NCBI GenBank assembly: GCA_019914945.1
Contig: CM034100.1
Coordinates: 3,609,209-3,673,208 of the forward strand
Direction: 5' to 3'
DNA length: 64,000 bases
DNA from: Typha latifolia
Taxonomy: Eukaryota > Streptophyta > Magnoliopsida > Poales > Typhaceae
Shown here: positions 23,393 through 34,990 of the stretch, piece by piece
Position numbering within the stretch: the first letter of the stretch is position 1
Layout: every line of letters starts with the position of its first letter
Translations under genes and position numbers: made by a program
Notes under the pieces: model-generated
Told to the model about the DNA's origin: nothing
Database searches by the model: none
The model's input: only the letters and a program-made list of their open reading frames with translations

Positions 23393-26300
23393 TCAAAAAC
23401 CTTCTGTCAATGCGAAAACTCTATTTGCTATAGATGGAGGTAATTTAGCCAACGCTGCCTCAATTTCCTGAAGCAATAAAGTAAATAGATGAGCATGAAG
23501 AATTAGACGACCGGAAGATAGTTCAGACATGCTTCTGACTGGATATTTAGGTGGCAGAAAAGGAAAAATGCAATTATCATATTAGAGATTCCATGTGAAC
23601 CAAATAATGTACCAACTAGAAAGGCATGTTGTTAACCTCAATATAGAAGGCATGAAGATTTAAAAGAATGAAAACGAACATGGAAATAGAAAGTTTTCTT
23701 TTCAAATAGCAACATACTCGGGTCTAACAATAAAGGGGTTGTTCATAATTAAGTGAACCCAGGTCAATATGTAAATGGTATGTTGATGCATCAACTGCAG
23801 GGGAGATGGACAGAGTTTGGGTCTTATAAAAGCAATGGCTAGACAATGTTTTCGAAAAGGCCAGTCCAAGAACACTGACAGACTAAGAAAATTGCAAGAA
23901 TAAGTGAAGAAAGGGAAGTCATGGAACTATTCCCTTTCAAAGGGTAACTTGTATTATCATCTGGTAAATGTCTTCAAGATTAGGCAATGAAGGCAACCGT
24001 ACAATTGAACTATTTCACATGACTATTTATTACTAAAACAAGTTCTACAAAGTTTATTTGTCTGGCCAACCAAGATGATCTTTTGGTATTCCACCTTTTC
24101 TTCTCTTTTCCTTCTCAATCAACAACAATGAAGTCTATATGAAAGTTCTACCATGTAAGGAGAAAACATAAGATTGATTTTTGTTGAAAGAGCAGCTTAC
24201 ATGAGAACATAAATAATCAACGGAAAGAAGTTAGTCATGAATAAGATGATTAACTTACCTCAGGCCGATAACGAGCAGAAAAATGAATTAGAAGAATGGC
24301 TTTGTTTTGGAACATCTCAGAATAATTTTCTATCTGTCCAATATTGCAAGTAAGAAGAAAAAGAAAAAGGAATTAATGTCCACCTATCTTATATATATCC
24401 CAAACTTTTACTTATCAAGTACAGAAGAGTTCAGAGTAACCTCAAACAAATGAGTGTGGCCAAAATCTCTTGCATGCTCAATTGGCATTGCATCATCAAC
24501 AAAAGTGCTCTGAAATTCATACCAAGCATCTCAAATTCTAACATCCGACATTAAAATAAAATCTCACAAATCACAATTATTATCAAAAGTGCTACCAACT
24601 CCTAGTAGCACATTAAATTAACATACGACGAGTTGAACAACTATCCGTCTAATGCACAGGGACTTGCTATGTATTGTGCATAATTAAACCTCAAGCACCT
24701 AAGAGAAGTGCCAATTGTACATGAAAATGACTGGATTGAGCATTTATAAGATAAAACGAGATTACCCGGCTAAATAACATACAAAGTATAGACGTCTGTA
24801 ATTCATTATGCAAGTCTACAAATATTAACGCAATAGCATAATCTACAAGAACATGATCATTGCTACTTCCAAGGATATTCAGTTTTCAAGTCAGCTTAAT
24901 GAAAGTTAACAATCAGATATTAATGCCAAATGGGCAAAAAATCATGTTGCTGATAATGCAAACAGCAGAACATCTAACATATCATCTTGACAATAAATAC
25001 ATTCTGACAAGTACATTAAAAACTATGTAGGTGTTGGACTCGTATCATATACAATGACTCCTTCATAAGAAAGCATCAGGAGATATCCAAATAAATAGTC
25101 ATATAAAAGTAGAGTCATATAAAAGTACAAGGGGCGACAAGTATAGAGCATTTTGGAATAACTAATGCTCATCAACTAGAAGAATATGTTTGTTTGAGTG
25201 TTGATGCAGACACATCTGTGCATGTGCATTTTTGGTGGGGTGGGGTAAGGAGGGAAGGTGGGAGAAATATATTATGGATGATTGGTAGAATAAATAAGGC
25301 GGGAGAAATATTATGGATGATTGGTAGAATAGGTACCTCCATGACAAGAATCCGTGCTTTTAGTATGTCAGTGTTATCAGGATCAGTTATAAAATCGGAT
25401 GTGGTATCTCCCGTGAAAGCAATTTCAGGACTCGTCACCGTGTTAGTGATCTGCAGGTGAGACATATTAACTTAATAAAAGATTTATCTTTTAAATCAAA
25501 AAAGAAAAAGAAAAGATAGTCTTGAGAGACAATAGAAGCATAATTTTTAGTCCAATTATCACAATAGTATCAGTTAGTTTTAGCTCAATATCATAGTCTA
25601 CTAAGACAGACCTCCACACCTGATAACCTTAAGCTCTTGATCTCATTTCCAGAAAGGCCAACATATTCCTGCTTTAGTTTCTGCTTAACTGTGTATATTA
25701 TATAACCCTGCATCAACTGATATAAATAAGTTTACCTGAGAATATCCGCCTTCTCAGTAAATGCATCTTACTAGTTACTACAATTAGATGAGTGAGAGAC
25801 CATACCCATCCTCACCTGACTTGGTATCACATGGTAAGTTTTGAAGGCTTTTACTTTAAGATCCTTCCTTATCTGAAATTCTTCACCTGGAAAGAGTATG
25901 CTTGTTAGAGCTTTACATGCAGTAATTGATTAAAAAATATAATAAAAAAATGTTAGTGTATTATGACTTACCTACATTCAACACTATTAGATTATGGTTC
26001 AACAAAGATTGGTCCATTGCCCTGTGTATGTCAAATAGTTTTTCCACGTTTTCTTTCAAAGATGCTGGAACAAATATAGTTGGTGGTTTCATGCTATACA
26101 ACCCACGTGTGGCAACATACATGGGAAGACCTCCCTGTATTGGAAACAAACAAAAGAGCAAACCATCAATCCAGAGTGATTACCAAGTAAGTTTTTCCAT
26201 ATAACCCTCATCGAAATTCCATACTGCTACTATTATGTAGGGCAAAAGCTTGGACAAGACAAATGACAGAAGATCTTGATGACTATGGTGACAATGATAA

Positions 26301-27138
26301 CATAAGAAAGTAAAATTAGAACCAGAGAAACAATAGATCGAGCAATCTTACAGGTTAATGCCTTACTTGATTACTTCTAGCCCAATATCTAATAAGAACC
26401 AAGTAGATAACATTAACTGCATGTTACTTAGTCCGCTTGCAGTTCTAGACTTCTAATAAGCTCTTAGTTTCGTAAGGATCCATCTTTTAATCTCCTACTC
26501 CATGACTTGCACATGCTTTTATCTTCCTTAAGACAATCTTTACCAATATGGGCCAAAAAAATTTAATACTAATTTAGCACAAACTAAGAGGGAAAAAGAA
26601 GCTCCTTTTTCATCTCTAATTTGCCAGAATTCTACACTCACTATTTCGCGCTTCTTTGCTAAATCAAGCACTTGTAATCTATAAAATCATCCTTTTCTCG
26701 TTCCTCTACCTCATTCCATTCGAAATATAGTGGGCAGCATTACCAAAAGTTTGCAACTTCGAATACCAAGATAAGCTTAACACCACAAATCAGCTAGATA
26801 GATGACTATTAAGATATCGATATATCTTCAAAATTTAGGTCTCCTACAACATAATATGCGAACGCTGTGTTTGATTTAGGAGTCAAAGTTGCTTGCTGCG
26901 TGATAGATAAAAAAAAAAAGGTTACGATGTGATCGAGGTGGCCGTGAGAGATGAAGAGGAAATCCTGGGCGATGGATCTCTGGGGGCACCTCCCGATGTC
27001 GAAGGCCGTCTTGAGTGTCGGGAATATCACACACGTCTCTTGCCCTCCGATCGATAACCCCTCTATTGGGTACCCTTCGATCTCTAGTACACCTCTCTTT
27101 CCCTTCGACGACGAGGGCTCTTTGCTCCTCTTCTCCAT
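23393..27138 (-). CDS. TRZ1: Short-form tRNase Z (ELAC1-type tRNA 3' endonuclease)
   Basis: Metallo-beta-lactamase-fold endonuclease that removes the 3' trailer from pre-tRNA before CCA addition. Eight minus-strand exons: 27138-26926, 26134-25972, 25886-25816, 25707-25612, 25450-25337, 24509-24441, 24333-24259, 23467-23393; 876 nt, 291 residues, the usual short-form length (Arabidopsis TRZ1 is about 280). The N-terminus EIEGYPIEGLSIGGQETCVI leads to the zinc motif SHGHLDH (His65, His67, Asp69, His70). Further ligands are seen in AFTGDTTSDF (Asp196) and in LLIHFSARY (His259); GGLPMYVATRGL and MKPPTIFVPAS match the plant enzyme. No obvious transit peptide precedes the domain, so a nuclear or cytosolic form is favoured over a plastid one. 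Exon 1 ends exactly after the HxHxDH motif. Intron 5 carries a 40-bp tandem duplication beside its donor. The symbol is by resemblance to Arabidopsis TRZ1. Confidence 0.95.
25259..25332. repeat. About 40-bp tandem duplication next to a tRNase Z splice donor
   Basis: The unit GGGAGAAATAT(AT)TATGGATGATTGGTAGAATA occurs twice with a small internal indel, the second copy starting near 25301. On the gene's strand it sits just inside intron 5, within a few bases of the donor after exon 5 (ends 25337). Confidence 0.8.
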
Positions 27139-27348
27139 ATGCTTCTTTGTCGGATTCCTCCTCCCTCTCCAAAATATCGCCTCCCTCCCTTCTCACGAAC
27201 ACCTCTAGAGAGACGAAGAAGAAAAGCAACTGTGGTCCGAGGCGTTAGAAGAACTAGAAACGAACCAAACTCTCGGTGACGGCCGTTCAGGTTCGGCTCA
27301 ACACGAACTTGATCCACTTCGCAAGATAGCCACGTAGGATGATCATCA

Positions 27349-27423
27349 GGCCCAACCCGTTCAAATCCGGCCCGAGCCTGAGATAGTAGTTGGCGGCATG
27401 GACTGTCTTTACGGCCCGGCCCA
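27349..27423 (-). promoter_or_regulatory. Pair of site II (TGGGCC) elements upstream of tRNase Z
   Basis: TGGGCC on the minus strand (GGCCCA on plus) at 27349-27354 and 27418-27423, about 210 and 280 bp upstream of the tRNase Z ATG. Site II elements are known TCP-factor sites enriched in plant housekeeping and translation-related genes. The assignment is by motif alone. Confidence 0.4.
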
Positions 27424-28783
27424 AAAACCCGACCCACTTTTCTTATCTATAGCCTAATTAATATTGCATGTATATTTCTATAATTTTTTTTATCCCACAT
27501 TGCATATTTTGTAACTATATATCAATATATAAAAGTATGTCTAATAAAATATCACTAAAATATTTTCATATAAGGCCATTAAACTTAGCCTAATAAGATA
27601 TACTATTTTTTATATTTAACTCATTATATTAGACCCATTATACCCAACTTAAACTCAATATCTAATGAGCTAATGGACCTTAATAGACTATAATATTCTA
27701 GTTCAGCCAAAATAATTAATGGGTCAGACCATTAACAAATATTTAAGTACGGTTGACTCGAAATGCCTAGCCGTCTAGCCCGTCCGATAATCACCTCTAT
27801 ATCACCTCTATAGATGTAACATTTGGATTACGACAGAACTCAATACTTTTCCTTTTCTTTTTTTTTAAACCCCCGACTCATGATTAGAATGTCATTTTTA
27901 CATCCTAAAAATCTCATATAATTTAGCTGCAACTATTAATTTTTATATTAAAATAAATAATGTTAGCCTCTTCCCGCTTATCTTTTTTCACATAAAAAGT
28001 AATTTATTACTCAAAAAGAGCTCTTAGTCCTATTGCATTCAACCAACAAGTGTTGTTGAGACTCTACTTGAACTAACCACAGTAAGCAAAGATTGCTAGG
28101 GATCAAGAAGAGTTCATAGAGTCTAGAGTAAGTTAAGACATAATTCTGCAGAAAATTTCGACAAGTTTCGGAGTAAATGGCACCCTCCAAAGAACATATC
28201 TTGAACCAGACATAAATCTGCTACTCGAGAAAGACGTAGGATGTGACCCACAGGGTTATAAAATATTTTAAGTTATAAATCACATTCTCCGAAACCATAC
28301 CACCAAAATTATTGTGTTATTTCCAAAATATCATTTAACCGAATATTTCTAACAAATTATTATTAAAATTAATAAACTCATATAAATAACTAAAATAGGA
28401 ATAGAGGATGGTAGTTTTTTTTTTTTGTTTTGAATATAGATTCTGTTCTAATCCTGAATAGTTAAAACGGCACAATAATTTTGGTGGTAATTGTGATATT
28501 TAGAAAGTTTTAAAATGATAATTTCGTAAAAATCCGTATAAGAGAAAATAAGATCAAAGGCTGTTTGTAGTAGCCCACAGGAAACCGGGAACTCTTCGTT
28601 GCAACGGCCCCTGGTTTCCCATCTTAGACAAAGCGGTATTCACCCACCTTTCCATACCTCTCTACCTCTCCTTCGTCCCAGTTCCCACGTCCACTTCCCT
28701 ACAACCGTCTTCTCTATATGGTGGGAACTGCTCAAAGACGCGCAGATATTTTGGCTAAACTCTCTCTATTATGAAGCCATACA

Positions 28784-28790
28784 TATATAA
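28784..28790 (+). promoter_or_regulatory. Candidate TATA box of the cysteine oxidase gene
   Basis: TATATAA about 200 bp upstream of the only usable ATG (28984), followed by a leader without a long ORF. Position and sequence fit; no transcript start is known. Confidence 0.45.
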
Positions 28791-28983
28791 GTATTAAAAC
28801 TAAGGAACCCATCTTTCTCCTCGAATTAGATCCCACTTCCTTGTTCTGGGTTTTGCTCCATTCTTTTTGTGATAAGAAGTGGGCACTCTCTGGGGTCTCT
28901 AGTTTCCCGTAGTTAAGTGCTCTCTGGGGGGTATTTGTGGGGGGGCGTTCTCGATACGTTTCTGCGCCAAAGGTGGCTCCTTG

Positions 28984-31900
28984 ATGAGGGTCGAGAGCAG
29001 GGGTCGGGTGGTCTCCGGTGGAGGCATAACGTCGAGCAGGAGCAAGGCGTTCTCGAAGAAGAAGAAGAAGCAAAGGCGGCAGAAGCGGTCGGATTCGATG
29101 GCGGGGTTGTTCAGAGGCTCTTCGAGACGTGTCGAGAGGCCTTTGCGGATGCCCGAGCTGGGTTCATTCCGTCGCCGGTGGATATCCATAGGCTCCGCGC
29201 CATTCTGGGTAGTCTTTATTCTTGATTTGTTGTGTTGGGTTGTCTTCTGAATCGTGTTCGTTACCGCTCTGAGATCATAATCATTGAGTTGCTCTCTGCT
29301 TAATCTATCATTGGCTGAGTGGATTTTAATTTCATTTGCTCCGACTTAAATATTGCTGGAGAAGGCATTTTAGAATTGTTGATTGAATTTTTGTTCTGAT
29401 AGTACATTTAAAGAGTTGAACTTGATTAGGGAGGGAGTACAGAGGTATAGTTCAATAATGCCAATGGTTCTTGTCGTTGTTGGCGGAGTTTGAACTTTTT
29501 AAGAATTGCATTCTTCTCTGCCCAGGCATCTTTGAAATTATAAGTCATGTCTTTAACTGATGTCTTGTGCTAAAATGGTGCATGGTAGAATGCTTGGGGT
29601 ATTTTAGTGTGCATGCTTCCTAGCATGTCTATGAGAACAAACTTTAGTGGCAGAAAGGATAAAATATGACTTATATAGCTCTTCCTTTCCCTGTAGTAGT
29701 ACTATTTGAGAGTTTTGAAAGATGCTTTTGAGTTTATCATCCATAGTTTTGATTTTCATCAATCCTTAGTCATTTCTTTCCTGCCTTAGCATTTGTAGAA
29801 TTTACTCTGACTCAAGTATCATTTACTTTTGGCAGCATGATCAATGTCATGATCTTTTTTTTTTGTAATATTGTAAATAAGCTAGTTAGTTTCACCGGTT
29901 TATATATTGTATTTGAAATGTCATAGGTGCTCAATGAGATATTCTTTCTGTGAGATTCTAAATAAGCTAGTTCAGGTTGCCCTGTTTATATATTGTGTTT
30001 AAAATGTAACCCTAAAACTTTTGGGTGAGAACCATTTGATACAGCTTCTAAGGTACTCAATATGTGCTGTAGCGTTCTTTAGTTGAATGTTCAATATCTC
30101 TGAAGATCAATGAGTTGATGGACTCGGCATTAAGCCTTAAATGATTCAGAGGACTTATCATTCATGTTATATCTACTTATACGGTGTTTTTAAATGATTC
30201 AGAGGTTTCTTGATTTCGAAAATTTAACATGAATTTTCAGGTATAGAAATTTTCCATGTAGGTCTATACCAGACAACCACATAATTAAAAAAAAAATAGT
30301 TGGTGCTAAGTGGGTTCATCAACACTGAAATTTTAGAAACATATCTTTCGTTGTTGTATCTAATACATGAGAAAACTTCTTCTGTTCTAATGATTTTTCA
30401 ATAAATGGACTTGTGCAGATAATATGACTGCAGCAGATGTAGGTCTAACTGAAAACATGCCATATTTTCGAAACATTGAGTCACGTGGAGCTCCTCCAAT
30501 AAGATACTTGCACATCTATGAGTGCGACAAGTTCTCGGTACCTCAATATTTTCTTAAAACATTACCAAATTTAAGTACAAATTGCCACTTGGATTTGATT
30601 ATATCTCTCTATACTTGTAACGCTTTACAGATTGGTATCTTTTGTCTGCCCTCATCTGGTGTCATTCCACTTCATAATCATCCGGGCATGACTGTGTTTA
30701 GCAAGCTTCTTTTTGGCTCCATGCACATCAAGTCATATGACTGGGTTGATGTCCCTCGAGAAGCCAATGGAAACTATCCAAACTGTGAGTTCTGCCGTGA
30801 TTTTTCTACTTTTTACAAAGGAACATTAACCTCTGTACTTTTCCCTGCTTAGTATTAATCTTGCATTTTCATTTTCCTGTTTGCCTTTTAAGCCTGGTTA
30901 TTGTTCATTTCTTTCCTGTAATTTGACATTCATTCTTCCTTTTTCTTATCTTTTAAAGGAAACAATAGCTTTTAGTAGGCTGCTTTCTTAAGCTTCGGTT
31001 TTCCATAAATTTGACACCTATGCTTTTTTTTTTTTTTGGTCCCCTTTGGAGGAGGCAGTCCAACCGCCAGGAGTCCAGTTGGCAAGGATAAAGACTGATG
31101 CCATCTTTACAGCACCTTGCAGAACTTCCATATTATATCCGGAAGAAGGAGGCAACATCCACTGCTTCACTGCAGTTACACCTTGTGCAGTTTTGGATGT
31201 CATTGGTCCCCCTTATTCTGACTATGAAGGAAGACACTGCACATACTACAATGAACTCTTTCCTGGTGCAGGTTGTAATTCTTTTTTCTTCTCAAATTTC
31301 AGTTCTTATCACATTTTTTTCCTTCTGAATTTACGCGTCTTTATTGAGTCCACATCAGGGTACATTTGCCATTGTGCAATTGAGGTACTGTCACCGTCAT
31401 ACTTATCATTTTATTATCTACATGACCTTCGAATTAGTGGCTGTCTGTTACTAGATTTGGTTTTGGCATACCATTTGCAGATCCACATGGACCACCTCTT
31501 TCTAATCTAAGGATATCTTTCGAAAAATCTTGTTAAGGTAGCAGTAGGGAGTGTGCTGATTGTTTCATAATCCGTTGTGAATCAAGAAAGTATAGATCAT
31601 AACAGCGTGATACTTGGGCAGTGAGTATGAATAGGTGTGGACCCACTATCTTCATATGTAAAGAAAATCTTTTTTCTTATGGAATCATCAAATTCTTGCT
31701 TCTGAATTTGTCACTCCAAGGCCCACAAAGCCACAATATTTTTTATTTTCAAAGTGATTGGCTTTTCAGGCTGTTCTGTTGCACCACTTTCTCCAGTCAT
31801 TTGCCTTAATGAGTAGTTAGTGCATGTAACTAAGATTGAGTATATTGGAATACTTTCTGTTTGCCTACAAGCAACTCTTAACTACCTCATTCATCAAATG

Positions 31901-32252
31901 AACTATTCCACTTTTCCTGGACCACTAGATATATTTGGTGACCCAGAGTATTCTTAAGCTGTTCTCTCTTTCTGCACAGGCCTAGCTAGTCCTTTGACTT
32001 CTCTTTCCTCTTTAGCAGATTATAATTTATAAGAAAGAATCCTCATGAATTTAGATAGATATATCCAAGATACACTTGAGAAATAGCGCTGCTATAAACT
32101 ACGGCATGACACTCCTGAATTCTTTTACGACAGGAGATATATTGTTGCCTGCCGAAGTCGAGGGACATGCTTGGCTGGAGGAAACAGAGAAGGCTGATGA
32201 TTTTGTTGTGATGGGAGCTACATACAGGGGTCCAAGAATCGTGGAGCACTAA
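28984..32252 (+). CDS. PCO: Plant cysteine oxidase (PCO), thiol dioxygenase with apparent 1-nt frameshift in exon 1
   Basis: PCOs oxidise the N-terminal Cys of ERF-VII factors using O2 and Fe(II), marking them for N-degron decay: the plant oxygen sensor. Exons: 28984-29208, 30419-30537, 30631-30784, 31059-31271, 32134-32252. Core matches: [40 protein letters not shown] with the HxH iron ligands, [58 protein letters not shown], and the end [14 protein letters not shown]. The ATG at 28984 opens a frame with a basic NLS-like run ([11 protein letters not shown]), but the conserved [15 protein letters not shown] lies in another frame that has no ATG in this exon. One missing G in the run at 29103-29106 would explain it; with it the protein would be 276 residues, typical for the family. 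All later exons are intact, so an assembly error or a recent mutation is more likely than an old pseudogene. Exon 4 uses the third AG of GGAGGAGGCAG. Confidence 0.87.
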
Positions 32253-33115
32253 CTTCCATTTGGTTATGGTGCTGATCCTTTGCAGCAAAGTATGAATGGA
32301 CATCTATCTTTATAAATGCAAAAGCAAAAGAAGGGATGAAAGAAGGGATGAAAGAAGGTAGTTCTGACTTCTGATCTGTTGGACACTATACAACAACTCT
32401 TCTTTGGTCTTTTCTATTTTTTTTTTCTTCTATTTTCTTTCCTTCAGTGAAACATTCTGGAAAAATATTGATGGCCAGGAAAGCATGTATCCAAAGCTTA
32501 CATCAGTTACCATTGCTTCATAGGGAAGTTTCAGTTCCTTGAGCTCTTAATAAAGAGGATATTTTCTCTTTGTTATTTGACCTGGTTCAACCTAATTAAC
32601 GGCAATAATCATTGACTTATTTCTCCAAAGTCTCTCTTTCTGCCAAAAGGGAAATCAAAATTATCATTTTATTTTTTTGGTTAAAGCAGACCAACAGTTG
32701 CATTTTACTAGAGAGAGATTCCCCCCTTCCCCTTTTATTATTGTTTCCTATTTGAATATCTAGCTGAAAGTGATTAAATGGCTACGATTGCAGAGAGTGA
32801 TCACATATAAATACACCTGCTTCTGCTGATGGACTAGGAAAAATCGAAAAGCTCAGATAACCTTAGGGAATAAATCGTTCTTCTTCCTTTTGCATTTATG
32901 TTCCTAGAAAGTCCTTTATTTGCTTACGTTTATGTATTTGTATATGGGGGAATTCTATTTACCCCTTCTTTTTCGTTATTTACGGGTCGGCTCATGCTAT
33001 ACCGGTGCTGTTGGTTTGACACCCTATTGTGAAGAAATCCTTGTGAAAAATTATTCAAAATATAAGATTGAGAGCCTTTTAGGATCACTGAGGTTGAATT
33101 AGAAAATAATAAGCC
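32253..33115. other. Intergenic, cysteine oxidase 3' end to PPR start
   Basis: Holds the oxidase 3' UTR and the PPR gene's promoter and leader. A short GAAAGAAGGGAT-type direct repeat is present near 32328-32357. No other gene seen. Confidence 0.7.
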
Positions 33116-34990
33116 ATGGTTAAGCCTATTCCTGAGTTGGTCTCCAACGGTCAATATAGACAAGCCCTGTCTTGTTACGCTCAAGCCCACGCCTCCTCCC
33201 TTCGACCCAATAATTTTACCTTTCCTTTCCTCCTCAAATCATGCGGGAAGCTCAAATCGATTTCAGAAGCTCAACAGCTCCATACCCAGATCATAAAATC
33301 CGGGTTTCAATTCGATAGGTACAGCGCCACAGCTCTAACAGATGCTTATATGAAACTCCAGCTGTTTGGGGATGCCCTCGAGTTGTTTGATGGAATTCCC
33401 GAGCCAACAGTACCTTCTTTTAATGCCATCATCGCTGGGTTTTCTCAATGTGGGCGATTTAAAGAATCTATTTGTGCGTTCATGCGCATTGCTACTGAAG
33501 GACTCCGGCCAAATTCTGTTACTGTTGCAAGCGTGCTGCCTACATGTAGAGTGGTTGAGGAGGGCTTGCAGTTGCATGGCTTTTCTACGAAGATGGGGCA
33601 TGATTTAGACCGCCACGTTGCTACTGCGCTTGTTACAATGTACTCAAACTGCAGTCAACTTGGTTTGGCTCAAAAGGTCTTTGAATTTATCAGTGACAAG
33701 AAAGTAGAAAGCTACAATGCAATGATTTCTGGTTTTTTGAGGAATGAAGCATATTTCATGGCTTTGGATTTGGTTAGGCAAATGATGATTTGTTCATCTC
33801 AAGAATCCAATTCGTCAACTTGGCTCTCTGTTTTCTCTGTGTGCTCAAGTCTATCTGCTTTGCTGCTTGGTAAGCAGGTTCATTGTTATCTCTTGAAACA
33901 TGAAGTGAGTCATGATGTCAAGCTAGGGACAACACTTGTCGATATGTACTCCAAATGTGGATCTCTGAGATGGGCATATCAGGTTTTCACTGGCATGGAA
34001 AAGAGGAGTTTGATAACTTGGAATGCCATGATCTCAGGTCTGTTAAACCATGGACACCTAGGCACTGGTGCTGAATTATTTCAGCAGCTAAGATTGGAAG
34101 GGCTTGAGCCTGATACAGTTACATGGAATTTGATGATTAATGGGTTTTCACGGCAAGGGAAGTTAGCTGAATCTTTTGCATTCTTCACCAAGATGCAATC
34201 GGAGGGAGTGATGCGCCCAAGTCTAGAGTCAATAACAAGCCTTCTACAAGTTTGTTCTTCCATGTTGGATCTCCGTCATGGCAAGGAGATTTTCGGTCAT
34301 GTAATTCGAACTAGAGAAAACTTTAGTGATGAGGTTTTCCAAACAACAATGATCCATATGTACATGAAATGTGGACATTATGTTCATGCTCGTAGAGTAT
34401 TTGATAGAATTGGAACGAAATCGAGTGATCCAGCAATGTGGAATGCAATGATATCAGGTTATGGAAGTAACGGTATGAACGAATTAGCATTACAATTTTT
34501 TGCAGAAATGCTAGAGAGAAGAATTAGGCCCAATTCAGCTACTTTCCTTACAGTTCTTTCAGTCTGCAGTCATTCTGGTCAGCTTAGAAAAGGGTGGGAT
34601 ATATTCCACATGATGAATAGTGCTTATAATATTAATCCAACTACTGAACATTTTGCTTGCATGGTTGACCTTCTTGGTCGAGCTGGGAAGCTTTCTGAAG
34701 CTTGGGATCTGTTGACAGAAGTTCCCAACCCTCCAGCTTCTCTGTATTATTCTTTACTTGGTGCCTGCAGAAGTTATTCTAATGCTGATCTAGCTGAAGA
34801 GATTGCAAAAAGGCTTTGTCACTTGGATCCTATTAGCCCGACTCCTTTGGTAATTTTATCCAATATATATGCAGGGAAAGATAGATGGAATGATGTAGAG
34901 AGATTAAGAAAGACAATGGTTTATAAGAGACTTTACAAAGTGCCTGGTTGTAGTTGGATTGGGACAAAAGCTAGTTGCAGCTTGCCTTGA
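33116..34990 (+). CDS. Pentatricopeptide repeat protein, PLS/E class (At2g02750-like)
   Basis: Intronless 624-residue ORF, typical of plant PPR genes. PLS-type repeats run from about residue 14 to the C-terminal third: repeated units such as ATALTDAYMKLQLFGDALEL, ATALVTMYSNCSQLGLAQKV, GTTLVDMYSKCGSLRWAYQV and AMISGYGSNGMNELALQFF. After FACMVDLLGRAGKLSEAWDL comes an E-type motif (PASLYYSLLGACRSYSNADL, LVILSNIYAGKDRWNDVERL) ending in VPGCSWIGTKAS; there is no DYW deaminase domain. The closest remembered relative is Arabidopsis At2g02750, which shares the order and the STEH/TTEH-(C)MVDLLGR segment. PPR-E proteins bind organellar RNA in sequence-specific fashion, commonly for C-to-U editing with a partner supplying the deaminase; the target here is unknown. 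The Met at 33116 is chosen as the first in frame; a transit peptide is not obvious, so an upstream start or exon is possible. Confidence 0.95.
   Translation: MVKPIPELVSNGQYRQALSCYAQAHASSLRPNNFTFPFLLKSCGKLKSISEAQQLHTQIIKSGFQFDRYSATALTDAYMKLQLFGDALELFDGIPEPTVPSFNAIIAGFSQCGRFKESICAFMRIATEGLRPNSVTVASVLPTCRVVEEGLQLHGFSTKMGHDLDRHVATALVTMYSNCSQLGLAQKVFEFISDKKVESYNAMISGFLRNEAYFMALDLVRQMMICSSQESNSSTWLSVFSVCSSLSALLLGKQVHCYLLKHEVSHDVKLGTTLVDMYSKCGSLRWAYQVFTGMEKRSLITWNAMISGLLNHGHLGTGAELFQQLRLEGLEPDTVTWNLMINGFSRQGKLAESFAFFTKMQSEGVMRPSLESITSLLQVCSSMLDLRHGKEIFGHVIRTRENFSDEVFQTTMIHMYMKCGHYVHARRVFDRIGTKSSDPAMWNAMISGYGSNGMNELALQFFAEMLERRIRPNSATFLTVLSVCSHSGQLRKGWDIFHMMNSAYNINPTTEHFACMVDLLGRAGKLSEAWDLLTEVPNPPASLYYSLLGACRSYSNADLAEEIAKRLCHLDPISPTPLVILSNIYAGKDRWNDVERLRKTMVYKRLYKVPGCSWIGTKASCSLP

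Larger units (their letters stand above)
27139..28983. promoter_or_regulatory. Divergent intergenic region, tRNase Z (-) / cysteine oxidase (+)
   Basis: 1.85 kb between the two start codons, AT-rich in the middle (27440-28560) and GC-richer at both ends. Near the tRNase Z side are two GGCCCA (site II) motifs. Near the oxidase a TATATAA at 28784-28790 lies about 200 bp before the proposed ATG at 28984, a good TATA candidate. No conserved gene is seen. Confidence 0.55.

Noticed and set aside
26876..27437. Minus-strand 117-codon ORFs over tRNase Z exon 1 and its promoter
   Set aside because: Other frames of the same exon; only the 27138 frame gives the metallo-beta-lactamase motif.
28917..29225. 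102-codon ORF as the real start of the cysteine oxidase
   Set aside because: It begins at GTG and has no ATG; its N-terminal part is acidic and unlike PCO proteins, so it is better read as a frame reached through a missing base.
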